This document shows positions 25,078 to 32,935 of a stretch of DNA of 64,000 nucleotides, piece after piece; position 1 is the stretch's first letter, and each line of letters begins with the position of its first letter. The notes under the pieces were generated by a model. It did not search any database. It was given only the letters and a program-made list of their open reading frames with translations, and was not told where the DNA came from. Location: contig JBFIKF010000004.1 of NCBI GenBank assembly GCA_041600415.1, forward strand, positions 124,001 to 188,000, read 5' to 3'. The stretch is from JBFJKD01 sp041600415 (GTDB taxonomy: Bacteria; Pseudomonadota; Gammaproteobacteria; Pseudomonadales; Porticoccaceae). Position numbers and translations under genes: made by a program.

Positions 25078-25694
25078 ACCGAGTTCGAATTTCGACAGGT
25101 GATTCCAGTGGAATCACTTAGAGGAAAACTTATGACTCTTTAGCTTCTGATGCTGAATCCTTATTTGTTGGCATTCCCAACGTCTTCCGCATTTCATCCA
25201 TCCGTACCTTTGCCAGCGCCATTCGCCTCTGTCGTTGCTCCTCAGTCTCCTTCGGTTCAATGGCTGTTTCTTGGCGTGCTGCCTGTTGACGCTGGGTCTC
25301 CCGCGCGCGCCGGGCATCCCGCACCTTGATGCCGAGATTGGGCACAAACTCGCCCGATTTCATCAATTCACAGAGACGGAACAGGAAACTGATCTCGTCA
25401 TAGACCGGCTTCATGCCCTTTTGCTCGGCCTGGAACCGCCCCTCCAGTTCATCAAGAATCGGCTGGCGATCCTCTGGAGCAAGGGTGGAAAGATAGCGGT
25501 TAGCAATGTCTCGCTGGTTGTCGCCCAGGCGACGTGGATATACCAGCGGTTCTCCGTTCTCACCGGCATGCATAAATTTCGACGCATCTTCACCAGAATT
25601 AGTAGTTGTTGTTTTTTTATTATTACTACTACAACCTGAGTTCGATTTATGTGCATTCGATTTTTGAACTCGGGTCTCAACCGAGTTCGAATTT
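25078..25694. repeat. Iteron-like repeats beside an AT-rich run
   Basis: ACCGAGTTCGAATTT occurs exactly at 25078-25092 and 25680-25694. A variant ACCTGAGTTCGATTT is at 25634-25648, and a reverse-strand variant (ACCCGAGTTCAAAAA) lies immediately between, around 25662-25676. The AT-rich run at about 25600-25632 adjoins the cluster. Copies lie inside and just after the STY4528 replication gene, so they could be binding sites of an origin, or sites for ParB. Confidence 0.5.
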
Positions 25695-26413
25695 TGGTCA
25701 TGGTGATCCCGCACCTGACTGTTTCCCATAGAATCTTGACGAATCTGCTGGATAGCATCGCGGGTAAACGAGAAGAACCGGCGTAGTCCTTCGTTACCTG
25801 TGCTCACCGCTGACTGCAACCGCCGTTCGATTGGATGCTCCAGGGCGCATACGTCACGACCGCCCCCGACATCCTCATCAATGGACGCCAACACGCCCTT
25901 GGCCACGGTACGCACCCGGGCATGACCATGGCTCACGGCCTTGTTCAGAAAGGCCATGTAGTCACCATCCAGGTGAATCACATCGGCCAGTGGCAGGGGC
26001 TCATCATGCAGTGCATAGACGTTACCGCGAAACCGTCCGCTCGCTTTACGCATACGTCCACAGAGGGTCAACCAGCGCGAGGCACGCAGGATGGCAATCG
26101 CACGGGCTATCGTAGAACGCGATGAAACATTGGCCAGGCGGGAAATGGTCTCATAACTTGGAAAAGCGGCATTAGCCCCTGTCTCCCGAACCGCCAACAT
26201 GATGACCATCCACACCAGTTTGTCGACCGGCTCGAGTACCGGATCGCGGATTACCGCAGTGGGAAAAGACTGGTGGCGGTTTCCGAGGAAAAGGACCGTG
26301 TCGGCAGCACCGCCATCGCGTGATGCCTCCACACGAGCGATGGTGGCCTTGATCAGTTTATCGAGGGCGAGTGTTTCCGGACGAATGACGCCTGTCTGCT
26401 CATCCATCATCAC
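25130..26413 (-). CDS. STY4528 family ICE replication protein
   Basis: 427 residues. The N-terminal half carries FLGNRHQSFPTAVIRDPVLEPVDKLVWMVI and a winged-helix pattern (SYETISRLANVSSRSTIARAIAILRASRWLT), as in plasmid replication initiators. The middle is a low-complexity Asn/Ser/Thr/Lys stretch (SNNKKTTTTNSG) encoded by homopolymer-rich DNA. The C-terminus is basic and helical with many Arg/Gln. It overlaps the DUF2857 gene by 14 bases. It likely drives autonomous replication of the excised element. Confidence 0.88.
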   Translation of the reverse strand: MMMDEQTGVIRPETLALDKLIKATIARVEASRDGGAADTVLFLGNRHQSFPTAVIRDPVLEPVDKLVWMVIMLAVRETGANAAFPSYETISRLANVSSRSTIARAIAILRASRWLTLCGRMRKASGRFRGNVYALHDEPLPLADVIHLDGDYMAFLNKAVSHGHARVRTVAKGVLASIDEDVGGGRDVCALEHPIERRLQSAVSTGNEGLRRFFSFTRDAIQQIRQDSMGNSQVRDHHDQNSNSVETRVQKSNAHKSNSGCSSNNKKTTTTNSGEDASKFMHAGENGEPLVYPRRLGDNQRDIANRYLSTLAPEDRQPILDELEGRFQAEQKGMKPVYDEISFLFRLCELMKSGEFVPNLGIKVRDARRARETQRQQAARQETAIEPKETEEQRQRRMALAKVRMDEMRKTLGMPTNKDSASEAKES

Positions 26414-27005
26414 CTACCTGAGCAGCACCATCGTCATTCTGGCCGGTCAGGTTTCCGTACTGGGCCCATCGCTGGGTCAGGTTCCAGATGGCGCGCATCG
26501 GCACCCCGGTCTCCCGGTGGAGTTCCAGGTAATCCTTGGGCGCGAGTAATCCAGTTGTCTCCCCATCGACCCGGCTCGACCAGGCCTGCCAGAGCCGGTG
26601 GGAACTTTCCTCATCGGCCTCGGGGGGACGCCCCACCGAAGGGTTCACAGAAAGGGTACGCCTTAGCCGACCGTAATCACGGGCATTCAGTCCGAACAGG
26701 ATCAACAGCATCTCATGTGGCGCATCGGCTGCAATCAGCGACTGCAGGGTCTCTTCCGATTCACGTTGCACCCGCAGGTGATCGATCATCGGCCAGTACA
26801 CCTGCCGATTCAGGGCGATATCCAGACAGTGGGCACGAAGCGATTCAACACGGTACAGGTCCGAAACGTTCATCTCCCGCAGGGCCTCGATCTCGCGCGG
26901 GCCGAATTTCATGTTTTGCAGGGCCACATGATCCCCTTCGGCCAGGCAGCGAATGGCATACATCAATACGGCGGTGACCAGATCGGATTCCTTCGTGCTT
27001 TCCAT
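26400..27005 (-). CDS. DUF2857 family ICE protein
   Basis: 201 residues. The N-terminus AVLMYAIRCLAEGDHVALQNMKFGPREIEAL is typical of DUF2857, a small helical family encoded between ParB and STY4528 in GI-type ICEs. A later helical part resembles a DNA-binding hinge (LFGLNARDYGRLRR). The function is unknown; a regulatory role has been proposed for the family. Confidence 0.85.
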   Translation of the reverse strand: MESTKESDLVTAVLMYAIRCLAEGDHVALQNMKFGPREIEALREMNVSDLYRVESLRAHCLDIALNRQVYWPMIDHLRVQRESEETLQSLIAADAPHEMLLILFGLNARDYGRLRRTLSVNPSVGRPPEADEESSHRLWQAWSSRVDGETTGLLAPKDYLELHRETGVPMRAIWNLTQRWAQYGNLTGQNDDGAAQVGDDG

Positions 27006-27010
27006 CGCCT

Positions 27011-28582
27011 CTACTCCCAGACCGATACACCGGTATCCGCGGTTATCCGGCGGATACGTCGATAGGTATCCATCAGGGCTAGCAAATCACGCCAGTCCCG
27101 ATCATCAAGTGGTCGCCAGAGCCGGTAGCCCGTGTGGCCCGGATCCAGTGTCCAGATACTGCTGAACAGCAGATCGGCATCTTCGGTCTCGAGGGCACGG
27201 CGAAGGATCGATTCTTCCGGCAGCAGCGGCAGGATGGATTCGAGTGGCGCAAAGGTCATCTCCGCACAGGCCGCCAACTGCCACCACAGCATGGTGAGCT
27301 GACTCAAACTGTCTTCGTCGAGTTGATCCGCCAGAGTTGGATCTGGAATATCGCGCAATACGAATCCCAATCCCTTGCCGGACACCGCTTCAACGAGGTC
27401 AGCCATGCCGTTACGCTGGGCCAGTCGTGTTGCAAGCGTCCAGGCTCGGCCACGCAGTGACTTCAGGTCATTCGGGCTGGTATCGTTGGGGAGGTTCGGT
27501 AGTTCGGTCTCAGGTTCAGAAGTCTCTTTGACATCGTCATCCAGAAGACCAGTATCCGGCGCACTACCGGGATTCGACTGATCTGGTAATTCCGGTGGTA
27601 GTTCATCAGCGGAGATTCGATCCGAACTGGATATACCCGAACGTCCATCATCCTGATCAGCATCGAACGATTCGTCTGTGGCGCACTCAGGTTCTAATGA
27701 TTCTTCATCCGGTTTCACTTCGGTCTCCGGAATCACCAGTTCCCTGCCGGCCATCTCGGCATCGAGCATCACGCGTACGGTATGAATACTGACATCCAAT
27801 GCAGCGGCAATTTCAGACTCCAATGCGCTGCGTAGTACATCCGTGTCCCAGTCTGGGCTATCGTACCGTTTGCATAGCGTCGTGAAGACCTCTTCGAAAT
27901 CCTCTGCCGACTCGGAACACCGATCCTGCCAAATCTTTTGAGCGGCACGCTCCAATCTGCGAATGCGTTCCACATGTGGTCTGCCGAGTCCGCCTTCGAG
28001 CGCAATGGGGATGACGGGTAACAGTCGATGGACGGTGTATACCATCTGGGAAATACGCGCCTGGGTAATGCGATACCCGGCACGGCGAAGTTCTGTTTCG
28101 AGACGCCTTTGAGAGATCACATCGAGACCGAGTTCTTCGGCAAGCAATTTTTGCGCTTCGCAAACAGCGCGCGCCTTATCGATGAAAGTAAGGCCTCCCC
28201 GCAGGTCGTTTTCCCGAAGATGCGCCAGCAGGACATCAGATTCGCAGCACCAGGCTTTGAGCAGGCAAGGTACTGCGGCAAAACGTTGATCACCGGTCTC
28301 GGCGAATAACTCCTTCAGTATGATCAGCCGCGTATTACCACCAGCATGGACGATAAAGTCAGCCGCATCTGGCCGCTGCGTGACCACCAAAGGTTGGTCC
28401 AGACCGGTATTGCGGATCGAGTCTCTGATCCGGTCATATTCGGGATTGCGGCCGTGACGCGGATTGTGCTCGTATGGCTGAATTCGGGAGATATCGATCA
28501 TCTGTGGCGCCGGGCTGGTGATTACTTCTGCCGGTTGTGATATCGACACATTCGCAGGCGGCGTTGTGGGTTTGCCAGCCAT
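27011..28582 (-). CDS. parB: ICE ParB family protein
   Basis: 523 residues. The ParB nuclease-like box is seen as YEHNPRHGRNPEYDRIRDSIRNTGLDQPLVVTQRP, with GGNTRLIILKEL and later LRENDLRGGLTFIDKARAV. A helix-turn-helix follows (ITQARISQMVYTV). A long acidic Asp/Ser/Pro linker (about residues 290-360) precedes a helical C-terminal domain. No ParA gene is adjacent, unlike most ICEs of this family. It starts three bases after the small regulator gene. Confidence 0.9.
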   Translation of the reverse strand: MAGKPTTPPANVSISQPAEVITSPAPQMIDISRIQPYEHNPRHGRNPEYDRIRDSIRNTGLDQPLVVTQRPDAADFIVHAGGNTRLIILKELFAETGDQRFAAVPCLLKAWCCESDVLLAHLRENDLRGGLTFIDKARAVCEAQKLLAEELGLDVISQRRLETELRRAGYRITQARISQMVYTVHRLLPVIPIALEGGLGRPHVERIRRLERAAQKIWQDRCSESAEDFEEVFTTLCKRYDSPDWDTDVLRSALESEIAAALDVSIHTVRVMLDAEMAGRELVIPETEVKPDEESLEPECATDESFDADQDDGRSGISSSDRISADELPPELPDQSNPGSAPDTGLLDDDVKETSEPETELPNLPNDTSPNDLKSLRGRAWTLATRLAQRNGMADLVEAVSGKGLGFVLRDIPDPTLADQLDEDSLSQLTMLWWQLAACAEMTFAPLESILPLLPEESILRRALETEDADLLFSSIWTLDPGHTGYRLWRPLDDRDWRDLLALMDTYRRIRRITADTGVSVWE

Positions 28583-28585
28583 TGC

Positions 28586-28840
28586 TCATTCCCATCCCTG
28601 CAGGCCGACGAAGATCTCCGGGTAACGGACCAGGCTTTCCCGCGGCACCGGCTCCAGCCGTCCTCCTGATCGGTCCGCCACCCGCTGGCTGACCTGCTCA
28701 ATACGTGTCGCCATCTGGGGGCTCGCATGCCGGTGCTTACCAGCCAGCTGATACAAATAAGCAACTGAATCGTTGCAGACGGTAGCCAACTCTGCGCGTT
28801 CTCGCTTGGTGGCATATTTCAAAAATGTCCTTAGCTTCAT
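28586..28840 (-). CDS. YdaS/Cro-like small regulator
   Basis: 84 residues from the ATG at 28840 (MKLRTFLKYATKRERAELATV); the frame could begin seven codons earlier. The pattern TKRERAELATVCNDSVAYLYQLAGKHRHASPQMATRIEQVSQ is a helix-turn-helix like YdaS/Cro proteins, with P.VRYPEIF near the end. It is divergent to the CI-like gene and leads the ParB operon, so it likely acts as the anti-repressor partner of a lysogeny-type switch. Confidence 0.75.
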   Translation of the reverse strand: MKLRTFLKYATKRERAELATVCNDSVAYLYQLAGKHRHASPQMATRIEQVSQRVADRSGGRLEPVPRESLVRYPEIFVGLQGWE

Positions 28841-28933
28841 GATGCCGAACATTAGCACCATGCATATCTATCAGCAAGCTAACTCGCCAACTAAATGTTT
28901 ATCTTTGTGCTAAATTTCTGCTATATTGCCTGC
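28841..28933. promoter_or_regulatory. Divergent operator region of the ICE repressor switch
   Basis: Between the YdaS-like and CI-like genes. TTAGCAC at 28852-28858 and GTGCTAA at 28907-28913 form an inverted pair, with additional CTAA motifs at 28879 and 28891. TATATT near 28922-28927 could be the -10 of the repressor promoter. The same GTGCTAAA motif recurs at 29788-29795. Confidence 0.55.
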
Positions 28934-29623
28934 ATGATGCGCATTCCAGAAAAAATTCGGTTGAAGAATCTCGAGCTTCTGATTGCTGAAGCCGGCTCTG
29001 CTGCAAAACTGGCCGAACGCGTCGGCACCAACAGTTCCTATATCAGTCAGGTCCGGCGTCAGATGCGTACGAAGAAAGGTACTCCGCGGGGCATCGGCGA
29101 CGATCTGGCGGAAAAACTGGAACGCGGAATGGACAAGCAGGAGGGGTGGATGGACACACCGCATAAGGACGAACGGGACGAGTCACACATCGCTGGCACT
29201 GAAGTCAATGCGCACATCGGGCCGGATATCCGCAGCCTATGCCCAGTGATCTCCTGGGTACAGGCTGGCGAATGGATGGAAATCGCCGAAGGTTACCAAC
29301 CCCAATACGGTCAGGAGTTGCTGCCCTGTCCCGTTAGTTGCAGCAACGATTCTTACGTCCTGCGCGTACGTGGCGTCAGCATGGAACCCAAATTCCATGA
29401 CGGTGACCTAATCTTCGTGGATCCTCATGTAGACCCGGTCCATGGAAAGTATGTGGTCGTCATGATTGAAGACACCGCAGAGGCCACCTTCAAACAACTT
29501 ATTGTCGAAGAAGGCCGTCAGTATCTGAAGGCGCTGAATCCGGAGTGGCCAAACCGGATCATCGAGGTCAACCAGAATGCCCGGATCTGTGGGGTTGTGG
29601 TGTTTAAGGGAGAGATGGTTTAA
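28934..29623 (+). CDS. CI/LexA-like repressor with S24 autoprotease domain
   Basis: About 229 residues from the ATG at 28934. The N-terminal helix-turn-helix (GSAAKLAERVGTNSSYISQVRRQ) is followed by an S24 peptidase domain: cleavage pair Ala-Gly in WVQAGEW, nucleophile Ser in VRGVSMEPKFHDGDL, and catalytic Lys in TFKQLIVEEG. Such repressors (phage CI, SetR of SXT) self-cleave with RecA after DNA damage. ICE transfer and replication here are therefore probably SOS-inducible. Confidence 0.9.
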   Translation: MMRIPEKIRLKNLELLIAEAGSAAKLAERVGTNSSYISQVRRQMRTKKGTPRGIGDDLAEKLERGMDKQEGWMDTPHKDERDESHIAGTEVNAHIGPDIRSLCPVISWVQAGEWMEIAEGYQPQYGQELLPCPVSCSNDSYVLRVRGVSMEPKFHDGDLIFVDPHVDPVHGKYVVVMIEDTAEATFKQLIVEEGRQYLKALNPEWPNRIIEVNQNARICGVVVFKGEMV

Positions 29624-29969
29624 GAACAATTTCCTGAAAAATCTGCTTGGGAAAATTTGTTTGCCCGTTTGATCATCGCTACCTGGATACAACAGCGTAA
29701 CCCGGATAGAAATCCTACTCAGCTCGTCTCGGTTAGCTGATTTATCCGCCTGCTAAACATTTTCTCTTTGCCCATTAAATTGGCACCGTGCTAAAGTTTT
29801 GGCATGGACATTATCATCACCCGAAATAGCACCTGCCTGCCCGCTTTTCCGCGTCTTTCTCACACGACCACCGTTAGCATGAACTGTGCATCAAAGCACG
29901 GTGGAACATGTGAACTCATGAGGCAAGCAACAATCGCACAGCAACCCCCACCTTGGGTATTCATCGCGC
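29624..29969. promoter_or_regulatory. Intergenic control region upstream of alpA-like gene
   Basis: No firm gene. It holds GTGCTAAAG (29788-29796) and CTAAACATTTT..TCTTTG (from about 29753), closely resembling CTAAATGTTT-ATCTTTGTGCTAAA of the switch region. The CI-like repressor or the YdaS-like protein may therefore also control the AlpA gene. A 57-codon frame at 29804-29977 without a ribosome site is listed separately. Confidence 0.45.
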
Positions 29970-29977
29970 ATGCCTGA
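29804..29977 (+). CDS. Possible 57-codon ORF overlapping alpA start
   Basis: Frame from the ATG eight bases after the GTGCTAAAG motif to the TGA at 29975, overlapping the AlpA ATG. No ribosome site and no recognisable family. It could be a leaderless peptide or a coupling leader, or simply chance. Confidence 0.2.
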   Translation: MDIIITRNSTCLPAFPRLSHTTTVSMNCASKHGGTCELMRQATIAQQPPPWVFIAHA

Positions 29978-30227
29978 GCCTCACCCAATCCGAATCGAAA
30001 GAAAGCCAGCGGTGTTAAATCGAACCGGGATGAGTCACGCGACCCTATATCGTCGAATCAGTGAAGGCTTGTTCCCTCCCGGGGTTTCCCTTGGTAACCG
30101 TTCTGTCGGATGGCTGGCCCATGAAGTGGACACGATGTTAAATGCATTTGCCTCGGGAAAAACGACAGAGGAACTTCAAGCCGTGGTAAAACTTCTCGTA
30201 GAAAAGAGGCAGACTCTGGCCAATTGA
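29970..30227 (+). CDS. AlpA-family transcriptional regulator
   Basis: 85 residues. The pattern VLNRTGMSHATLYRRISEGLFPPGVSLGNRSVGWLAHEVDTML is the excisionase/AlpA winged-helix motif. AlpA-type proteins activate integrase genes or act as excisionases in P4-like islands and ICEs. Its place between the repressor switch and the integrase fits that role. Confidence 0.9.
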   Translation: MPEPHPIRIERKPAVLNRTGMSHATLYRRISEGLFPPGVSLGNRSVGWLAHEVDTMLNAFASGKTTEELQAVVKLLVEKRQTLAN

Positions 30228-30269
30228 TTGAGTGACAGTCAGTCACGAATAAGCTGCTGGCACTCAGAC

Positions 30270-30326
30270 TTGAGCCAACCTTGTCAGATGGTGTCGCACT
30301 CATAGCGCCGTCTGACAATGGCTCAA
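30270..30326. repeat. Long two-part inverted repeat
   Basis: TTGAGCCA (30270-30277) and TTGTCAGA (30281-30288) pair with TCTGACAA (30311-30318) and TGGCTCAA (30319-30326). This gives a 16-bp stem with a three-base bulge and 22-base loop. It lies between the convergent AlpA and GTPase genes. It may terminate transcription from either side without a T run, or be a recombination site. Confidence 0.7.
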
Positions 30327-30415
30327 AATGGCCGGGAGTTGCCTTCACGCAAAACCCGGCCTCATGCTTGGGGGACAATGAAATATTTCACCGTAACCTG
30401 AACCGGTTGTACACC

Positions 30416-32665
30416 TTAGGTTGCCTGTTTAACCTCCTGCTCAATCTCATTAATTGCATTCATCACAACCCCTTTAATCTCATTCAAAAAATCAAACACC
30501 AGCCTGTCACCCTTGGCATCGGGAATCGGCACGTATTGGGCATAGATGTTATTGATGCGCTGGCGGCGATCAAAGGTGCTGCCTTTGCCGCGCAGGGCGT
30601 AGGCATCGTGCCAAGCCGGCTGAGGGACCTCCCTCAGACGGTGGCGACTGAGCTCGGGAATCTTTTGTGTGATCGCCGCCTTTATGCGATCGATGGTTTC
30701 GCGTTTTTGCTCTTCGGTGGGGTTGCCGCTCCATTCGATGGGATTTTCCAAAAAGCGTGAGATGGCTGCAGACAGCGCAGTAATTAAATTGGAGATGGGG
30801 CGTAAGTAGAAACCATCATCCCACCCTTCGGCATAACGCCGACTCAGTGCCTTGATGCTTTGCCAGGGACTAGGGGGGAATTCACTGTGAGGGGTGATGC
30901 TTAAGCGGCCGTTCCATTGCTGGCGGAAGCCATTACTAGCTTCCTGAATAGCTAGCACCAGATTGTCCGAACTGTACTCTGGAAAGGCGACCGGCTCAAA
31001 TACAGGAGGTTGGGCGGCGGCTAGATAATCCAGCAGCTTTTTCAATTCGGGTATTGCAACTTTGGGCCCAACCTTATCGATTTTGCCGACATAAAAGGTA
31101 GCGTTCTCCAAATGCCGAAGCAAGTGTCGCGCCGCCTCGGTAGAGACGTTTTTGGCTAGTTGGTTTTCTGCCACGTTACGCACTCCACCGAAGATATGAT
31201 CAAGCTTGGCCCGGCCTTTGAGGTTGTCACCCTTTACCACGTCCATGTGAGTGAAGGTGATAGCCAATTTCTGGGTATGGCCGCTGTTCACTACGCTCTC
31301 CAGCGCCTTACCTGCAGCAAAGTTGGTCATGCTGTTTTTGGCGCTATCCACCAGCAACACCACATCTACTTGGTGTAGTAGGGCCAGGGTCTGCTCTGGT
31401 AGGTCGGCGGTGACATTGGCCTTATGGCCAAGTCCTTCGGTATCAATCAGCACCAGTCGGGGTTGCTCATCAGTCCAGTCGGGTTTAAAAGGGCCGGAGA
31501 CACGCATACCGTTGACCAGCGGGGTGAGCAACTTGCCCCAGGATTGAACAGCGATGCCGGAGAAGAAACGCACAGATTTAAGGAAGGCCGCTCTTTCTGC
31601 TGCAACTGTTTTCTGTATCCACGCTTTGGGCCAGCCGGTGGTGGTCTTCTCAAACTTGCCATCGCTGATCTGCTCAAACTTGCTGCGGATCTCATCGAGG
31701 ATGTCGGAAGTGAGAGCCAGAAACTCATTGGACGCGGTGGCCTGTTCTTCGATCAGGTCCAGAGCCGCGTTGCGGTCTTCTGTTTTCATCTCTGTCAGCG
31801 GACCTTCTGCCTGTTCCAGTTCGCCTTTGTGTACTTGTGCCAGCTCGATGATGCGCTGGATATAGCTTTTTAGCAGTGCGTGTTGTTGCGCCTTCTCTTC
31901 ATCGCTGGTGGTGAGGTCGGCGTGCTCTTCAATGATCAGCTCATCTGCATCATCGTTGTAATCGTACGGGTCGATTTCTTCTTCATCTTTGTTTAACTCA
32001 CCCAGGATGTATTTGAGCCGAAATCGCATATCGCTCTTTTCCAGCAAGGTTTCGACGACTTTTTGCTCGTCGCTATCGATGGCTTTCACGATGGCGGCGG
32101 AGAGCGATTCTTCTATCTCAAAACGGGCTTCATGCTCGGACATGAAGGTGACCACGGCCTGGTAGTGATCGTTATCATTCAAGATAATTTCAGTAGCAAA
32201 GGTGGTGGTGCGGTTGACGGAGGTGGAGGGGAAACGCTCCGTCTCTGGGTGAGTGCCAATGAGTTGGCGTAATAGCGTCGTTTTACCAGCGCCGGGTACG
32301 CCGAGCAGTGCCACTTTGGCGTAGCCCTGGTTGTGATCTGGTAACGGCAGAAGCTTATTGCGCAGTTCACCGGTAGATTGAGTACGTGGTGCGACCTCGC
32401 CATAAAAGATTTCTACTACCTTGGGATCAAAACAGTTGGCGGCGTCAGCTTGAGAGGCAACAGACCACATGGACTCGTCTGCCAGCAATTGATTGAGTTG
32501 ATCAACGAGCTTGAGCGCCTCCTGTTCGTCTTCCGTACCCAGACCTTTGCGGGTTTTTTTACCGGGTTTATTGTTATTGTCGGTCTTTAGAGGGTGTCGA
32601 AACTCTACCAACCATGACTTGCGGCCAGGGTTCTTTTTGGCATTGGCGGTGTAGTGTTGGCTCAT
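30416..32665 (-). CDS. Large dynamin-like GTPase with integrase-arm-like N-terminus
   Basis: 749 residues from the ATG at 32665 (GGAG seven bases upstream). The G1 loop GVPGAGKTT is near 122, G3 is DTEGLGHK near 408 and G4 is likely THMD near 472. About 280 residues, including charged coiled-coil-like parts, are inserted between G1 and G3. Residues about 17-60 (SWLVEFRHP, then GKKTRKGLGTEDEQEALKLVDQLNQLLAD) resemble the arm DNA-binding domain of phage integrases. The C-terminal part is helical. The family is not recognised exactly; large GTPases at such island ends are often anti-phage proteins, which is inference here. Confidence 0.75.
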   Translation of the reverse strand: MSQHYTANAKKNPGRKSWLVEFRHPLKTDNNNKPGKKTRKGLGTEDEQEALKLVDQLNQLLADESMWSVASQADAANCFDPKVVEIFYGEVAPRTQSTGELRNKLLPLPDHNQGYAKVALLGVPGAGKTTLLRQLIGTHPETERFPSTSVNRTTTFATEIILNDNDHYQAVVTFMSEHEARFEIEESLSAAIVKAIDSDEQKVVETLLEKSDMRFRLKYILGELNKDEEEIDPYDYNDDADELIIEEHADLTTSDEEKAQQHALLKSYIQRIIELAQVHKGELEQAEGPLTEMKTEDRNAALDLIEEQATASNEFLALTSDILDEIRSKFEQISDGKFEKTTTGWPKAWIQKTVAAERAAFLKSVRFFSGIAVQSWGKLLTPLVNGMRVSGPFKPDWTDEQPRLVLIDTEGLGHKANVTADLPEQTLALLHQVDVVLLVDSAKNSMTNFAAGKALESVVNSGHTQKLAITFTHMDVVKGDNLKGRAKLDHIFGGVRNVAENQLAKNVSTEAARHLLRHLENATFYVGKIDKVGPKVAIPELKKLLDYLAAAQPPVFEPVAFPEYSSDNLVLAIQEASNGFRQQWNGRLSITPHSEFPPSPWQSIKALSRRYAEGWDDGFYLRPISNLITALSAAISRFLENPIEWSGNPTEEQKRETIDRIKAAITQKIPELSRHRLREVPQPAWHDAYALRGKGSTFDRRQRINNIYAQYVPIPDAKGDRLVFDFLNEIKGVVMNAINEIEQEVKQAT

Positions 32666-32935
32666 TGCGCGGCTCCATATTGATGTTCCAGGGTGTTCCC
32701 ATGATAACCTGGAGAATAATGATGTCAAGCCTATTTGGAACATCACGGAACATCGCCGAGCAACAGGAAGCCAGATTAGCCGCCCTTTCAACTCAACCAG
32801 TTTGGCTTTTACCACGCCTGAGGGAGATCTCGTATGTAGCCGCCTCCACCATCAACCAGTGGCAGTTCACGACCTTTGGTCTGCCTGCCAATCCACCAAT
32901 ATCCCTATTGGGCCTAACCCATCAAGCCTGAACCT

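Noticed and set aside
30270..30326. Integron attC site
   Set aside because: The inverted repeat lacks the conserved attC core bases, and no integron integrase is present.
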